From Methanogenium marinum (lineage in GTDB: Archaea; Halobacteriota; Methanomicrobia; Methanomicrobiales; Methanomicrobiaceae), in the NCBI RefSeq assembly GCF_028912405.1, contig NZ_JAKELO010000002.1, positions 1,745,276-1,809,275 on the forward strand: a stretch of 64,000 nt of DNA, written 5' to 3'. A program made the position numbers and the translations under genes. Every line of letters begins with the position of its first letter. Within the stretch, counting starts at the first letter, position 1. Below, piece after piece: positions 1 through 9,529 of this stretch. The notes under the pieces were generated by a model. It did not search any database. It was given only the letters and a program-made list of their open reading frames with translations, and was not told the DNA's origin.

Positions 1-1512
1 GGCGATACTGTCTGTGTCGACCTTACCGGTGGCAATGTAGACGTGGATGGTTCTAACATCGCACTCTTCCCTGCCGGCAATGGCTGGGAGAGCATGCTCA
101 TCAGGACAAATGGTGTTACAGAGAATGCAACCGCGGCAACCGGTAGTGTTACCGGCGTGATTGCAACAGGCGACCCGGTATCAGGCACTGTTCCTGAAGT
201 TGGAAATGTTACTGCAGAATTCCTTGTTAATCTGACTGGCATGCCAAGTGATGATGCAACCATTAAATCAATGATTTCAAAGGATCCCTCATCTGAGATG
301 CTTTCTTACTTCCAGATTGCTGCAGCAGGAGAGGGAGTTGGGATCACAGATGTGGCATACACACTGAACATCCAGAAATCCGGAATCACGAACGGTGACG
401 ACATCACCAATGCAACCATCAGAATGGCAGTGACACCTGAATGGGTCACTGCACATGGTGGTATGAATGCAATTCAGATCATCCGCCACGGAGAAGAGGG
501 CGTCACAGAAATTCTCGAAACGACGTATGTTGGCGAAGATGCAGAAGGCCTGATGATTTTTGAGGCATTCTCACCAAACGGGTTGTCACTCTTTGGTATG
601 GCAGCAGTGTCTACCTCATCTTCTTATTATGACAGTGACGATTCCGGGTGGACACCTGCACCTACACCAACTCCTGTTGCGACACAACCTGTCGCATCTG
701 CCGGGTCATACACGATTGTCTCCTCTGCAGTGACTTTCAGCACTCTCGACAACACAAAGACGTTCTCCATTGACCGCCGTGTTGCTGAGGCAAATGATGC
801 GTCAGTCGTCATTGTCGGCAAGGAAGTGCAGATCCGCATGTCAAACGGAACACTTCACATTGAGGCCACCGGTATTTCCGAGGATAGCAATCTCATCTCC
901 GGTGAAGTCACCCGTGTATTCTTTGTGGCAAATCCCATGACTGCCACGCTCAATGGTATTGGCGGTGTGACAGGTGGCATCACGCTTGACTTCCTGGTTA
1001 TGCCCACCGCAGATAACGAGATGCGCCTCTCTCTTAAGGGAGACGTGCCTGCATCGGTCGAAAACGGTCTGAAACAGGCAGCACAGTCTACCGGAAAGAT
1101 TGTGGGTGACGTGGCGTTTATCATGCCGCTCTCCTTCTCAGCTCCTGTGGCAGCAGACAGTGTAATCGTGACTCTTACGGCCCCTGCACTCTGGGTAGAG
1201 AGCAGTGGCGGTGCCGGGAATGTAATGGTTGCCGGCTACCAGCCTGACGGGACAGCAGTCCTGCTTCCGACGACAGGCTCAAGTGAGGGTGTATTCATTG
1301 CAGAATCGCCTGTGCTCTATGATGGCTACGGTCTGGTTGCATTCAGTGCAGCAGAGACGGGTGCGGAGATGACCCCTGCACCTACATCTGCAACAGAGAC
1401 CAGTACGCCTGCTGAAGCGACTCCTACTTCCTCAGGTAGTATCTTCACAACACTGGCACTCATCTGTGCTGTCTTTGGAATTGCCGGATATGCGGCAATG
1501 AAGAAGAGATAA
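1..1512 (+). CDS. Cell-surface protein with repeated PGF-pre-PGF-like domains and C-terminal membrane anchor (5' partial)
   Basis: Frame is open from base 1 through the listed ORF; low-complexity TPAPTPTP linkers; C-terminal hydrophobic helix followed by KKR; two related extracellular segments. Confidence 0.7.
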   Translation, partial: GDTVCVDLTGGNVDVDGSNIALFPAGNGWESMLIRTNGVTENATAATGSVTGVIATGDPVSGTVPEVGNVTAEFLVNLTGMPSDDATIKSMISKDPSSEMLSYFQIAAAGEGVGITDVAYTLNIQKSGITNGDDITNATIRMAVTPEWVTAHGGMNAIQIIRHGEEGVTEILETTYVGEDAEGLMIFEAFSPNGLSLFGMAAVSTSSSYYDSDDSGWTPAPTPTPVATQPVASAGSYTIVSSAVTFSTLDNTKTFSIDRRVAEANDASVVIVGKEVQIRMSNGTLHIEATGISEDSNLISGEVTRVFFVANPMTATLNGIGGVTGGITLDFLVMPTADNEMRLSLKGDVPASVENGLKQAAQSTGKIVGDVAFIMPLSFSAPVAADSVIVTLTAPALWVESSGGAGNVMVAGYQPDGTAVLLPTTGSSEGVFIAESPVLYDGYGLVAFSAAETGAEMTPAPTSATETSTPAEATPTSSGSIFTTLALICAVFGIAGYAAMKKR

Positions 1513-1535
1513 TCATATTTTTATTTTTTTTAAAA

Positions 1536-1577
1536 CTCCGGAATGTGGAAAATTTAAATCCGGAGATTTTTCCACAT
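1536..1577. terminator. Nested inverted repeats downstream of surface-protein gene
   Basis: CTCCGG(1536-1541)/CCGGAG(1560-1565) interleaved with ATGTGGAAAA(1543-1552)/TTTTCCACAT(1568-1577), preceded by a T-rich run. Confidence 0.4.
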
Positions 1578-1753
1578 CATATGTTTCGGGAGTATAGTGG
1601 CCTGTCACATTAAATCGTCCAATTCGTTCTCCGAATGTGTCCCATCATAAGTCATTGCATCTTCCGTTATCGTGGGTCTGTCCGCATACCGGGAAAGCTG
1701 CCATACCTGCATCCTGTGATAAAATTACCCCGGTCGGGTATCTTTTGATACAC

Positions 1754-2011
1754 TTATTTCTCTGTGTCCTGCTTTTTTGTTCTGACACCCGTTTTTGGGC
1801 CGGTTGCAAAATAGATGTGAACCAATACTGCTACCACAAACGGTCCCCACAAAAATGTATGAAGCCTGAAAGAAAGTGATTTACCAAGTAATCCAAGAGT
1901 TAACGGTTCGACGATACCTGGGTATGTGATACCAAATCCCGTAAACAGAATGAGAAATGTAAGTACCAACAAAATCCTGTTTGTCCATATCCGGTAAACC
2001 TTTGTTGTCAT
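1754..2011 (-). CDS. Small cytochrome b561-like membrane subunit
   Basis: Three hydrophobic helices with His residues (RLHTFLWGPFVVAVLVHIYF); directly downstream of a molybdopterin oxidoreductase gene on the same strand. Confidence 0.5.
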   Translation of the reverse strand: MTTKVYRIWTNRILLVLTFLILFTGFGITYPGIVEPLTLGLLGKSLSFRLHTFLWGPFVVAVLVHIYFATGPKTGVRTKKQDTEK

Positions 2012-2032
2012 TGCAATCCCCGAAAATACATC

Positions 2033-2734
2033 TTAATCAAAGAAACTCCTGTCAAGATCACCTGTGTCTGAATAACCTCTCTTCTCCCAGTATCCGCGAT
2101 AGTTTTCATCGTCTGAAAGGTCTATCTTTGTAATCCATTTTATCCACTTATATCCCCATTTGTCCTCCGCAACGAGCATAAAGGGAAACCCTCTCTCCGC
2201 AGGGAGGGTTACGTTGTTCATGGAGTAGGCCATGATGATATCGTTGTCAATTATGTAACTAAGAGGGAATGATGTCGTATATCCATCATTTGCAGTAAAA
2301 ATCACCGTATTTGCGGAAGGAAGTATTTCAGAAGGTTCAATTATGTCTTTTACCAGGGCCCCTTCCCAGAGAATGGTAACGTCCCACCCTTCGACACAAT
2401 GGATGGTTACTACTTTTTTGTAATTGCTAAATTCCGATAAAATCTGACTATATGAATAGATCTTTGTATTGTTTACCAAACCCGAGATGGTAAGCTGGTA
2501 ATCTTCCTCTGAAATGTGCTGTGGGCCCTTTATTGAGTTTTCCCGAAATGCTGATATTTTGGACAGGTCCTCCCCCTCGTAATCCCTGACTTCAACTCCT
2601 TCTAACTCCTCTGATTGTGTAAGATCTGTGTTGAGATAGTCCGATATGTCAAATAGATACAGGATAATTACTGCAACTATTGCGCAGAGTATTACTATCC
2701 GCAGGAAATTTCTCTGAATGATGCACTCCCCCAA
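2033..2734 (-). CDS. Membrane-anchored molybdopterin-dependent oxidoreductase (sulfite oxidase-type fold)
   Basis: N-terminal TM; VVTIHCVEGWDVTILWEG with candidate Mo-ligand Cys; YTTSFPLSYI, LPAERGFPFMLVAEDKWGYKWIKWITKI. Confidence 0.75.
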   Translation of the reverse strand: MGECIIQRNFLRIVILCAIVAVIILYLFDISDYLNTDLTQSEELEGVEVRDYEGEDLSKISAFRENSIKGPQHISEEDYQLTISGLVNNTKIYSYSQILSEFSNYKKVVTIHCVEGWDVTILWEGALVKDIIEPSEILPSANTVIFTANDGYTTSFPLSYIIDNDIIMAYSMNNVTLPAERGFPFMLVAEDKWGYKWIKWITKIDLSDDENYRGYWEKRGYSDTGDLDRSFFD

Positions 2735-2936
2735 AAATTCGTCAGGTGGTTAATACTGAAGTGCCACCTATAAAAAGATTGATATCAGGAACATCTCACA
2801 GAAATATTGTGCATCCTGAAAGAATTGGCGGAAAAATACTCATTTTGATTATGGCAGACTCATTTGACAGTGGACTATTAGGCCAATGAGTATGTGATAT
2901 TCACTGAAACGGATTCTCTATGATTCTCAAAAAATA

Positions 2937-3626
2937 TTATTTTTGCTGTCTTCGTTTCCACCAGGACAGTCTAAGGTATGCAAGCTCATCTCTGACATAT
3001 TCTGTCCAGATATATGTCTCTTCGGCAAGCTTTTTTGTCTGTGCATCTGCTGTATCCATTCTCTGGTCAACATACTGTATCCAGGAGTCCACTGATTCCA
3101 TCTGTTCCTGAAGTGCAGCAACCTGACGTTCGAGACGTTCAATTTGCTCTTTGAATGCCTTCCTGTCAGCAGTAGCTGCATCTTCAATCGCAGTGAGCCG
3201 GTCTGAAAACCGGGAGAACTGCTGGCCCTGCATTGCAACAGTATTGATTAGCTGAGTCGGGACACGACCTGAAGGCAGAGTATCTTTCCCCCTGGGTGTG
3301 GCCTTCATAGCTTTCTCTTCCTCTTCGCGTTTTTTTGAGATATTACCGAGTCGGGATGAGGTAGTGTATTTTTTCTTTTCATTCACTGCTGTTTCAGATT
3401 TATCTTCATTTCCATGTAGAGACGGTTCCTTCTCTATTCTCTCCTCGTGTGCAATTGCAGTGAATATTTCGGCGGCCTTTTCATCATATATCTGAATTCG
3501 GCCCATCTTCCGTGAAGGAATCCGGTCACCATGTCTTTGTGCAATGTCACGTATGTCTTCTTCAGGGAGCCCCGTCGTCTCAGCAATATCTGCTGTCTTC
3601 AGTCTTTTTCCGGCTGGTGGTTTCAT
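2937..3626 (-). CDS. MerR-like HTH plus coiled-coil protein of unknown function
   Basis: N-terminal KTADIAETTGLPEEDIRDIAQRHG...RKMGRIQIYDEKA; C-terminal coiled coil. Confidence 0.55.
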   Translation of the reverse strand: MKPPAGKRLKTADIAETTGLPEEDIRDIAQRHGDRIPSRKMGRIQIYDEKAAEIFTAIAHEERIEKEPSLHGNEDKSETAVNEKKKYTTSSRLGNISKKREEEEKAMKATPRGKDTLPSGRVPTQLINTVAMQGQQFSRFSDRLTAIEDAATADRKAFKEQIERLERQVAALQEQMESVDSWIQYVDQRMDTADAQTKKLAEETYIWTEYVRDELAYLRLSWWKRRQQK

Positions 3627-3726
3627 TGGTATTTTCCTCCGGCGTATTGTGGACGAAATGCGCCGTTTTTCCTTTGAGTACTTCTTTACCGGTATACATT
3701 AATGCTCTCGTCCCATATTCTGAGGT

Positions 3727-4209
3727 ATGGGGTTCTTTCACCAGGTGCTTCCCGGCATCGGGACGAAATATGAACTGGAGACGGAGAGTGGGGATCTCAT
3801 CTCTGTCATCTTTATGCCAAATGGCAGAGTTCAGCTATATACACAGCCGGCACGATGTCCGGACTGCTATGCAGCAGATCTGAATCCGATGGAGTCACGA
3901 AGGCTGGGGAATGTTCTCACCGGTGCCATTATGGAGGCAGAAGAGGAAGGGGTGGAGATTGCTTTCTCTGCTCTTGCAGACCTCAGGATTGTGGTGCACA
4001 CCTATATCATCCGTGATCAACTATCAGGAAAATCAATCACGGATCTTGATATCCGGTCCCGTACCGGAGTGACGATTCTTGCAGTTTCACGTGATGGAAA
4101 AAATACCGTGAACCCACGTCCTGATTTCAGGTTTATGTCAGGAGATGCCGTTGTAGTTATTGGTGAATCTGATCAGATCCGGACATTTGAGCAGGAGTTC
4201 ATGGAGTAA
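3727..4209 (+). CDS. KhtT-like cation:proton antiporter regulatory subunit (TrkA-C domain)
   Basis: C-terminal RCK_C motif DLDIRSRTGVTILAVSRDGK...FMSGDAVVVIGESDQIRTFEQEF; adjacent to antiporter gene. Confidence 0.75.
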   Translation: MGFFHQVLPGIGTKYELETESGDLISVIFMPNGRVQLYTQPARCPDCYAADLNPMESRRLGNVLTGAIMEAEEEGVEIAFSALADLRIVVHTYIIRDQLSGKSITDLDIRSRTGVTILAVSRDGKNTVNPRPDFRFMSGDAVVVIGESDQIRTFEQEFME

Positions 4210-4214
4210 AAAGG

Positions 4215-5336
4215 ATGGAAGGGATGGAAGGAATTGCCATTGCGCTGGCAGCATGTGTAGTAGTGGCACTCATCTGCCGACGGTATGCTATTCCCCCCAT
4301 TCCATTTTATATCATCACCGGCCTGCTCCTGGGGACTGCAGGCCTTGGCATTGTAGGGACGTCTGAAATATCAGAATGGATTGCCCATATGGGCCTTTTG
4401 TTTCTCCTCTTTACAATGGGTCTTCATCTTCACCCGGGTGAAGTGGCAAAGCGGCGTGGTTCCTTTCTGATTGCCGGAACTATTGATCTTGTTATCAACT
4501 TTGCTGCCGGGTTTGCGGTGGCGCTCATTATCGGTTTGCCCTTCTATGATGCAGTGGTGCTCGCCGGAGCATTTTATATATCAAGTTCAGCTATTGCCCT
4601 TTCCTCACTGATTGACAACCGGAAACTTGGGTTTCGTGAATCTGATACTGTGATCTGGATGATGGTATTTGAAGATATCATGCTGGTAGCATTGTTGATC
4701 CTGTTTACGGCACAGGACGTATCGCCGTTCCGCATTATTGGAATTATTATTTGTGTTGCAGCGGCAGCCTTTGCCTGTGTGTGGAAATTCCAGAGCCGCC
4801 TCTGGCAGTTCTTTGCACGGGAAGATGAACTTCCAATACTAGCTGTATTTCTGGCTGTTGTACTGGCAGTTGCGGTATCCGAGCTAACCGGTGTCCCTGA
4901 CAGTCTGTTTGTCATTATTCTTGGTTCGGCCGTCTCTCTTGCAGCAGCTGATCGTGCCGAAGTGGTTGTCCGTCCGTTCAGGGAGGTTTTTCTGGTCATA
5001 TTTTTTGTATTTTTTGGAATATCGGTCAGTTTATCCGGTGTACCCTCTCTTGTCATTCTCACTTCTGTGATTGTTCTTGCACTGATTTCTAAATTATTTT
5101 CTGGTTTGGTAATAGGGAAAGCTATTCATGGAAGGATTTACTCCGGAATTGATATATGGGCGGACACGGCATCACGTGGAGAATTTTCAATTCTCCTGGC
5201 ACTGTTATACGGGTCATCTGCCGTTGTTCCGATTGTTGCTGTAATGGTCGTTGTAACATCGTGTGTTGGTTCATTTACCGGTAAATACAGCACACATATC
5301 CGGCGGTGGTGTGGTCACATCGCCACAGGGAAATAA
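4215..5336 (+). CDS. KhtU/KefB-like cation:proton antiporter membrane subunit
   Basis: Multi-TM CPA2-type protein (GLLFLLFTMGLHLHPGE, ASRGEFSILLA) immediately after KhtT-like ORF. Confidence 0.8.
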   Translation: MEGMEGIAIALAACVVVALICRRYAIPPIPFYIITGLLLGTAGLGIVGTSEISEWIAHMGLLFLLFTMGLHLHPGEVAKRRGSFLIAGTIDLVINFAAGFAVALIIGLPFYDAVVLAGAFYISSSAIALSSLIDNRKLGFRESDTVIWMMVFEDIMLVALLILFTAQDVSPFRIIGIIICVAAAAFACVWKFQSRLWQFFAREDELPILAVFLAVVLAVAVSELTGVPDSLFVIILGSAVSLAAADRAEVVVRPFREVFLVIFFVFFGISVSLSGVPSLVILTSVIVLALISKLFSGLVIGKAIHGRIYSGIDIWADTASRGEFSILLALLYGSSAVVPIVAVMVVVTSCVGSFTGKYSTHIRRWCGHIATGK

Positions 5337-5421
5337 AGTCAATAAAACAGATCCAAAAGGAACCAAATTTATTTATAAGGTTATCAAAGAATATATCCTG
5401 TCCAACCTTTGATGTGATGCC

Positions 5422-6060
5422 ATGAAACAACAGTCAGTGGTATATCTTAACAGCCGTAGAACTGCTGATTTTGAGACACAAAAAGTTGAAATTGAGCATT
5501 TTTGTAAATACCGGTTTGATATTGACCGGATTTTTCATGATAATCAGTCTCCTCTGATTCCAGCCTCAAATCGTCCTGAATTTATTGAAATGCTGAACTA
5601 TTGTGAATATAATGGAATTTCCAATATTATATTCCATGATCTGAATGTGACACTAAAAATCCCGGATGTCTTCATCACAGAACTTTCGATGGTTCTGAAA
5701 AGTGGGTATATCCCCTACTGGGCCCAGGGAGATTTTATATCAGGTGGGTATGATTCCGATGAACGACGCGATGCTGTCTTCTCATTTTATCGTTATCTGG
5801 ACAAGTTTTCAGTCCAGCATTCAAAGGGGAAACGTGGAAAAAAGAGTGCGGGTGTTTCCAGCCGTCGGCCCGGACGGCCCCATGCTCTGGATCAAAAAGG
5901 GATATCCGATCTCCTGGCAGCACGGCGGTCAGGAAAATCCATTGGTGAAGTGTGCCGTATCTTTAGTGTCTCCCGTAGTACGGTGAGCAAAATCCTTCGT
6001 GATCATCCAGAACTGAAAGGCGAGTGGAAGGGCCCTGTTGCACCGGGAAAACGAACCTGA
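5422..6060 (+). CDS. Serine-recombinase-like protein with Hin-like HTH, apparently catalytically degenerate
   Basis: Resolvase-fold N-terminus (VVYLNSRRTADFETQKVEIEHFCKY...NRPEFIEMLNYCEYNGISNIIFHDLN) and C-terminal GRPHALDQKGISDLLAARRSGKSIGEVCRIFSVSRSTVSKIL. Confidence 0.6.
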   Translation: MKQQSVVYLNSRRTADFETQKVEIEHFCKYRFDIDRIFHDNQSPLIPASNRPEFIEMLNYCEYNGISNIIFHDLNVTLKIPDVFITELSMVLKSGYIPYWAQGDFISGGYDSDERRDAVFSFYRYLDKFSVQHSKGKRGKKSAGVSSRRPGRPHALDQKGISDLLAARRSGKSIGEVCRIFSVSRSTVSKILRDHPELKGEWKGPVAPGKRT

Positions 6061-6065
6061 ATTCT

Positions 6066-6572
6066 TCAAAACAGACGATAGATGCAGTAATCCTGATGCT
6101 GGTGTTCACGCTGGTCAAAATCTGCGAGAATGTTTGGACGATTTCCCAGTTCGAGCATACGTGAAGCGAGGGTGTCCATTCCGCATGTACTCTGGATAAT
6201 TGCGCGGAGTTCGTCATTGACATGAAAGAGCGGCTCTTTTCCAATAGCTTCAATTGCGTCTGCGGGATATGCATCAATGCCAAAATATTCAAATACTGAT
6301 TCAAGCGCAACGACCCATACTCGCTCTGATATTGCTTTTCGTGCTGCCTGTTCTGCCTCATCATCTCTGAGTATCAGATATGCCTGATTCCTGTCACAGT
6401 AATATGCATGGTATCCATAGATTCTGCCAGCCGATTGGGTGATGCGGTCAGCTGAGACTCCCAGAAAATCTGCCAGTGTTTCTCTCCTTAAATCTGTTAC
6501 TATGGTAGTCAGTGCATCATCACCTGGTGCCTGGATTGGCTACATACCTGCCCGAAACAGGTATCCTTTCAT
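6066..6572 (-). pseudogene. Protein of unknown function in RPA operon; otherwise intact frame interrupted by TAG at codon 11
   Basis: Hand translation of reverse strand: MKGYLFRAGM(TAG)PIQAPGDDALTTIVTDLRRETLADFLGVSADRIT...REHQHQDYCIYRLF(TGA); 169 codons, no other stop; no ATG/GTG/TTG between the TAG and codon 132. Confidence 0.6.
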
Positions 6573-6600
6573 TCAATATGATGCACAGGGAAAAAAGGTT

Positions 6601-7188
6601 TTAGAATGTTATCCGCTGGAGTGCATGGAGTGCCATCTGACGGTATGTTTCCGGATCGTTTGTATAGAATTCATGCGCCTTTCTGCTATCTTCTGTCTGA
6701 CCGAAGGCATCAGCACGGTCAAGCGTCTGGCCTGCTGTTTCGTCTACCCATTTCCGGTAGGTATCCTCATCAATCTCTGCGACAGATTCTGCCCGGACTG
6801 AGACAAAGGTTGTACCATCAGGGGTGTCACGTGCTACTGCTTTTCCAACGACTGCTACCCATGCACTCTCATCTATACGTGATATCTGCTGTTTTGCCTC
6901 AGGTTGGTAACCACCTGCATTGACAAAGAATATCCCGGTTGGATCCTGGATTCGCACAGAGTAAAATGGATTCTCCTCTCCTTTTAGCTCTTTTCGTATC
7001 ATTTGGCCACAAAAGAATATTCGGTTACAGCGTATCCCACTGGGGAGCATGACATAGACCGGACTCTTCTCGTCTTCACCATCTTTGAAGGTGAGGCGGA
7101 CTTCCCGTACTTCTGCTGCAAATGCTCTCCGGGCGGGTTCACGCATGTAACGTCGCTGATTGCCTGCCGGGGCTGCTGGTGTACTCAT
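6601..7188 (-). CDS. RPA-associated OB-fold protein (COG3390-like)
   Basis: RRYMREPARRAFAAEVREVRLTF; OB-fold-like core; start abuts the stop of the RPA gene. Confidence 0.7.
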   Translation of the reverse strand: MSTPAAPAGNQRRYMREPARRAFAAEVREVRLTFKDGEDEKSPVYVMLPSGIRCNRIFFCGQMIRKELKGEENPFYSVRIQDPTGIFFVNAGGYQPEAKQQISRIDESAWVAVVGKAVARDTPDGTTFVSVRAESVAEIDEDTYRKWVDETAGQTLDRADAFGQTEDSRKAHEFYTNDPETYRQMALHALQRITF

Positions 7189-9149
7189 CAGAATTCACCT
7201 CCTTTTTGTCCTTCAGCTCGGTTTATCAACAGCACGTGCTCTCCCTGGTCATAGGTAACAAGGTTCACCGATTCAGCATCACGGACAAGGAGAGTGCCAT
7301 CAATATCCGGGCCACTGCAGGTGATGTATCTCCCCATCAGGCGGTCCTGGAACTGCATAAAGACGTCATCCGGTCCGAGCGGTGAGTTCTCTGCAATTTC
7401 AACTGCTTTCTCAAGGGTGAGGCCGGTTACTTTCTCAACAGCGTCCCGTTGCATAATGATGTTCTTTGCAGTGATGCCATCATCGACGACACCGGTTATC
7501 CGGAGGTCATATCTGAATTCCTGCTGCATCTCGTGAACTGAGCAGAAGTTTTGGCGGGAAAGTGCCCGGTTGCACCCTTCCACCCTGCAGCGTTTAATAA
7601 GGCCGGATCCTGCGCTCATATGCACAACAGCACCAGTGATTGTTTCATCGCGTCCGTCACTTCCAATTTCAATATCTTCTCCCTCTTCTTCAAGGATAGT
7701 TGCCCCGGAAAGATTGAGGGAATATCGTTCGTTGTACTCCTCAACGCCTGCATAATAGATGCTATAGACCTTATCTTCTTCAAGGGTAGTCTCATCTGCA
7801 CTTTCGTCACGGTTCTTCCAGATGACAAATTTCATCCTGTCGGTTTCATCACCAACAAGACCTGACTGGAGCATTCGGTCTGAGCGCACCTCCCAGTTGG
7901 TGAGCATCTTCACCCGTACACATGCAACACCTGGGGTGAGGTCTGCAAGAGGGGCAATAACCGGCATTAAAGAGCGGTCTTCGGTAATTGGTGTTATTGT
8001 TGTCCCGGAGTGAACGTTCATGCTTGGGGCACTGCGGAATTCACTGATGGTTGCTCTTTCAATTTTGTACCACTTGTGCTCTTCAAGAGGTTCTGCTCCG
8101 GCTTTTTCCCAGACTACAAATTCTATCGCTCCGCTTCCGTCTGCAATGATTCCCTTCTGTGCAATAGAGGGGCTGGGTGATGGCTGGAGAGCCACAATTT
8201 TCCCTTCTATCGTTACCCAGTCATCTGGCTTAGCGGAAGCGATTTCACTGACTTCATCCGTACTGTCTGATCCGGTTTTCAGTGTCACGGCCATCTCATC
8301 TGCTGCTGGGGAAATGCTCTTGTCTGTATCAGAAATAGGAGTTATTTTCGTACCTGAATGGAGTTTCAAACTCATTTTTTCCTTATAACTATCTGCAACA
8401 GCAGACTCAATTCTGTACCAGTTCCCTTCTTCCAGGGGTGGAAGTTCCGATTTACTCCAGATGACAAATTCAATAGCATCAGTTGCATCTGCAATAATCC
8501 CCCGCTGTGATATTTTTGGATTTCCCCCTTCTGATGTTTTTGTCACCTTTCCTTCGATGGTGACCCATTCATCGGGATTTAACGATGCAATGGTTCTCAA
8601 TTCTGATGAGTCTCCGGATGATGCAGCCATCTTCTCTGCAATCGGGTGCCAATCCTGGCTGACAATTCTGCTCATTCCCGGCACCGGAACTATTTTTGTG
8701 CCTGAGTGGAGTTTGACATTGAGGTTATCCCTGAATGTATCCGCAACACAGGATTCAATCCTGTACCATGCATTTTCTTCGAGAGGCGTGAGTTGTGCTT
8801 TATCCCAGATAACAAACTCTACTGCACCGCTTTCATCTGCAATGATTCCCCGCTGTGCAATTGAAGAGTTGCCTCCGGCAGAAACCATCACAACCTTTCC
8901 TTCAATGGTGGCCCAGTCATTTGGCTGGAGTTCTGCAATCTGTTTTTTTTCTTCCGCTTCACGCTGTACAGTGATCTGCTGTTCGCGCATCACCTCATTA
9001 GTTACCTGGCGTTCGGCGTCTTCTTCCGGGATAAGAAACTCGTTGATGAGGAGACGAAGTTTGGCCTCGATCTTTTCTGTTTCCGGCTTTCCCCCTCGTT
9101 CTTCAATTGTTTTGGAGATTCTTTCTGCTGTTTTAGTAATTGAATCCAT
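7188..9149 (-). CDS. Replication factor A (single-stranded DNA-binding protein), multi-OB-fold with zinc finger
   Basis: Three near-repeated OB folds (DWVTIEGKV...QRGIIAD...AIEFVIW...WYRIESA...LHSGTKI), a further OB fold, and CRVEGCNRALSRQNFCSVH. Confidence 0.9.
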   Translation of the reverse strand: MDSITKTAERISKTIEERGGKPETEKIEAKLRLLINEFLIPEEDAERQVTNEVMREQQITVQREAEEKKQIAELQPNDWATIEGKVVMVSAGGNSSIAQRGIIADESGAVEFVIWDKAQLTPLEENAWYRIESCVADTFRDNLNVKLHSGTKIVPVPGMSRIVSQDWHPIAEKMAASSGDSSELRTIASLNPDEWVTIEGKVTKTSEGGNPKISQRGIIADATDAIEFVIWSKSELPPLEEGNWYRIESAVADSYKEKMSLKLHSGTKITPISDTDKSISPAADEMAVTLKTGSDSTDEVSEIASAKPDDWVTIEGKIVALQPSPSPSIAQKGIIADGSGAIEFVVWEKAGAEPLEEHKWYKIERATISEFRSAPSMNVHSGTTITPITEDRSLMPVIAPLADLTPGVACVRVKMLTNWEVRSDRMLQSGLVGDETDRMKFVIWKNRDESADETTLEEDKVYSIYYAGVEEYNERYSLNLSGATILEEEGEDIEIGSDGRDETITGAVVHMSAGSGLIKRCRVEGCNRALSRQNFCSVHEMQQEFRYDLRITGVVDDGITAKNIIMQRDAVEKVTGLTLEKAVEIAENSPLGPDDVFMQFQDRLMGRYITCSGPDIDGTLLVRDAESVNLVTYDQGEHVLLINRAEGQKGGEF

Positions 9150-9331
9150 AATACATCTCCGTGGTTTTTTTTCTGATTATGTAGTGTTCATCATGCGATA
9201 CATAAACCTGCTTGGTTTGATATTGAGTATCCGGGATTGATGATTAATACTTGTCCGTGCAGGGTGAAAGTAAAACTGATGCAGGGGATTTAGATATAAA
9301 ATAAATACTTCGGATACCTAACAGAAGAGTC

Positions 9332-9523
9332 ATGACTGTTACCGCAGACAGTACAATAGCAGATGTGTTAAAAGAGAAGCCAGAAGCAGCAGATGTCCTT
9401 TTCAGATTTGGAATGGGATGCATTGGCTGTGCTCTTGCTAACGGAGAGACGATGAGACAGGCAGCACTTGGTCACGGAATACCCCTGGATGAGCTTCTTG
9501 AAGCTCTGGGCATGGAAGAATAA
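9332..9523 (+). CDS. DUF1858-domain protein (redox disulfide)
   Basis: TVTADSTIADVLKEKPEAADVLFRFGMGCIGCALANGETMRQAALGHGI. Confidence 0.85.
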   Translation: MTVTADSTIADVLKEKPEAADVLFRFGMGCIGCALANGETMRQAALGHGIPLDELLEALGMEE

Positions 9524-9529
9524 GAAATA

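Noticed and set aside
5963-6364. 133-aa reverse ORF MMRQNRQHEKQYQ...
   Set aside because: Out of frame with the better-supported 6066-6572 frame and overlaps the 3' end of the recombinase-like gene.
8461-9240. 259-aa plus-strand ORF opposite RPA
   Set aside because: Mirrors the repeated OB-fold coding sequence; internal repeats come from RPA itself.
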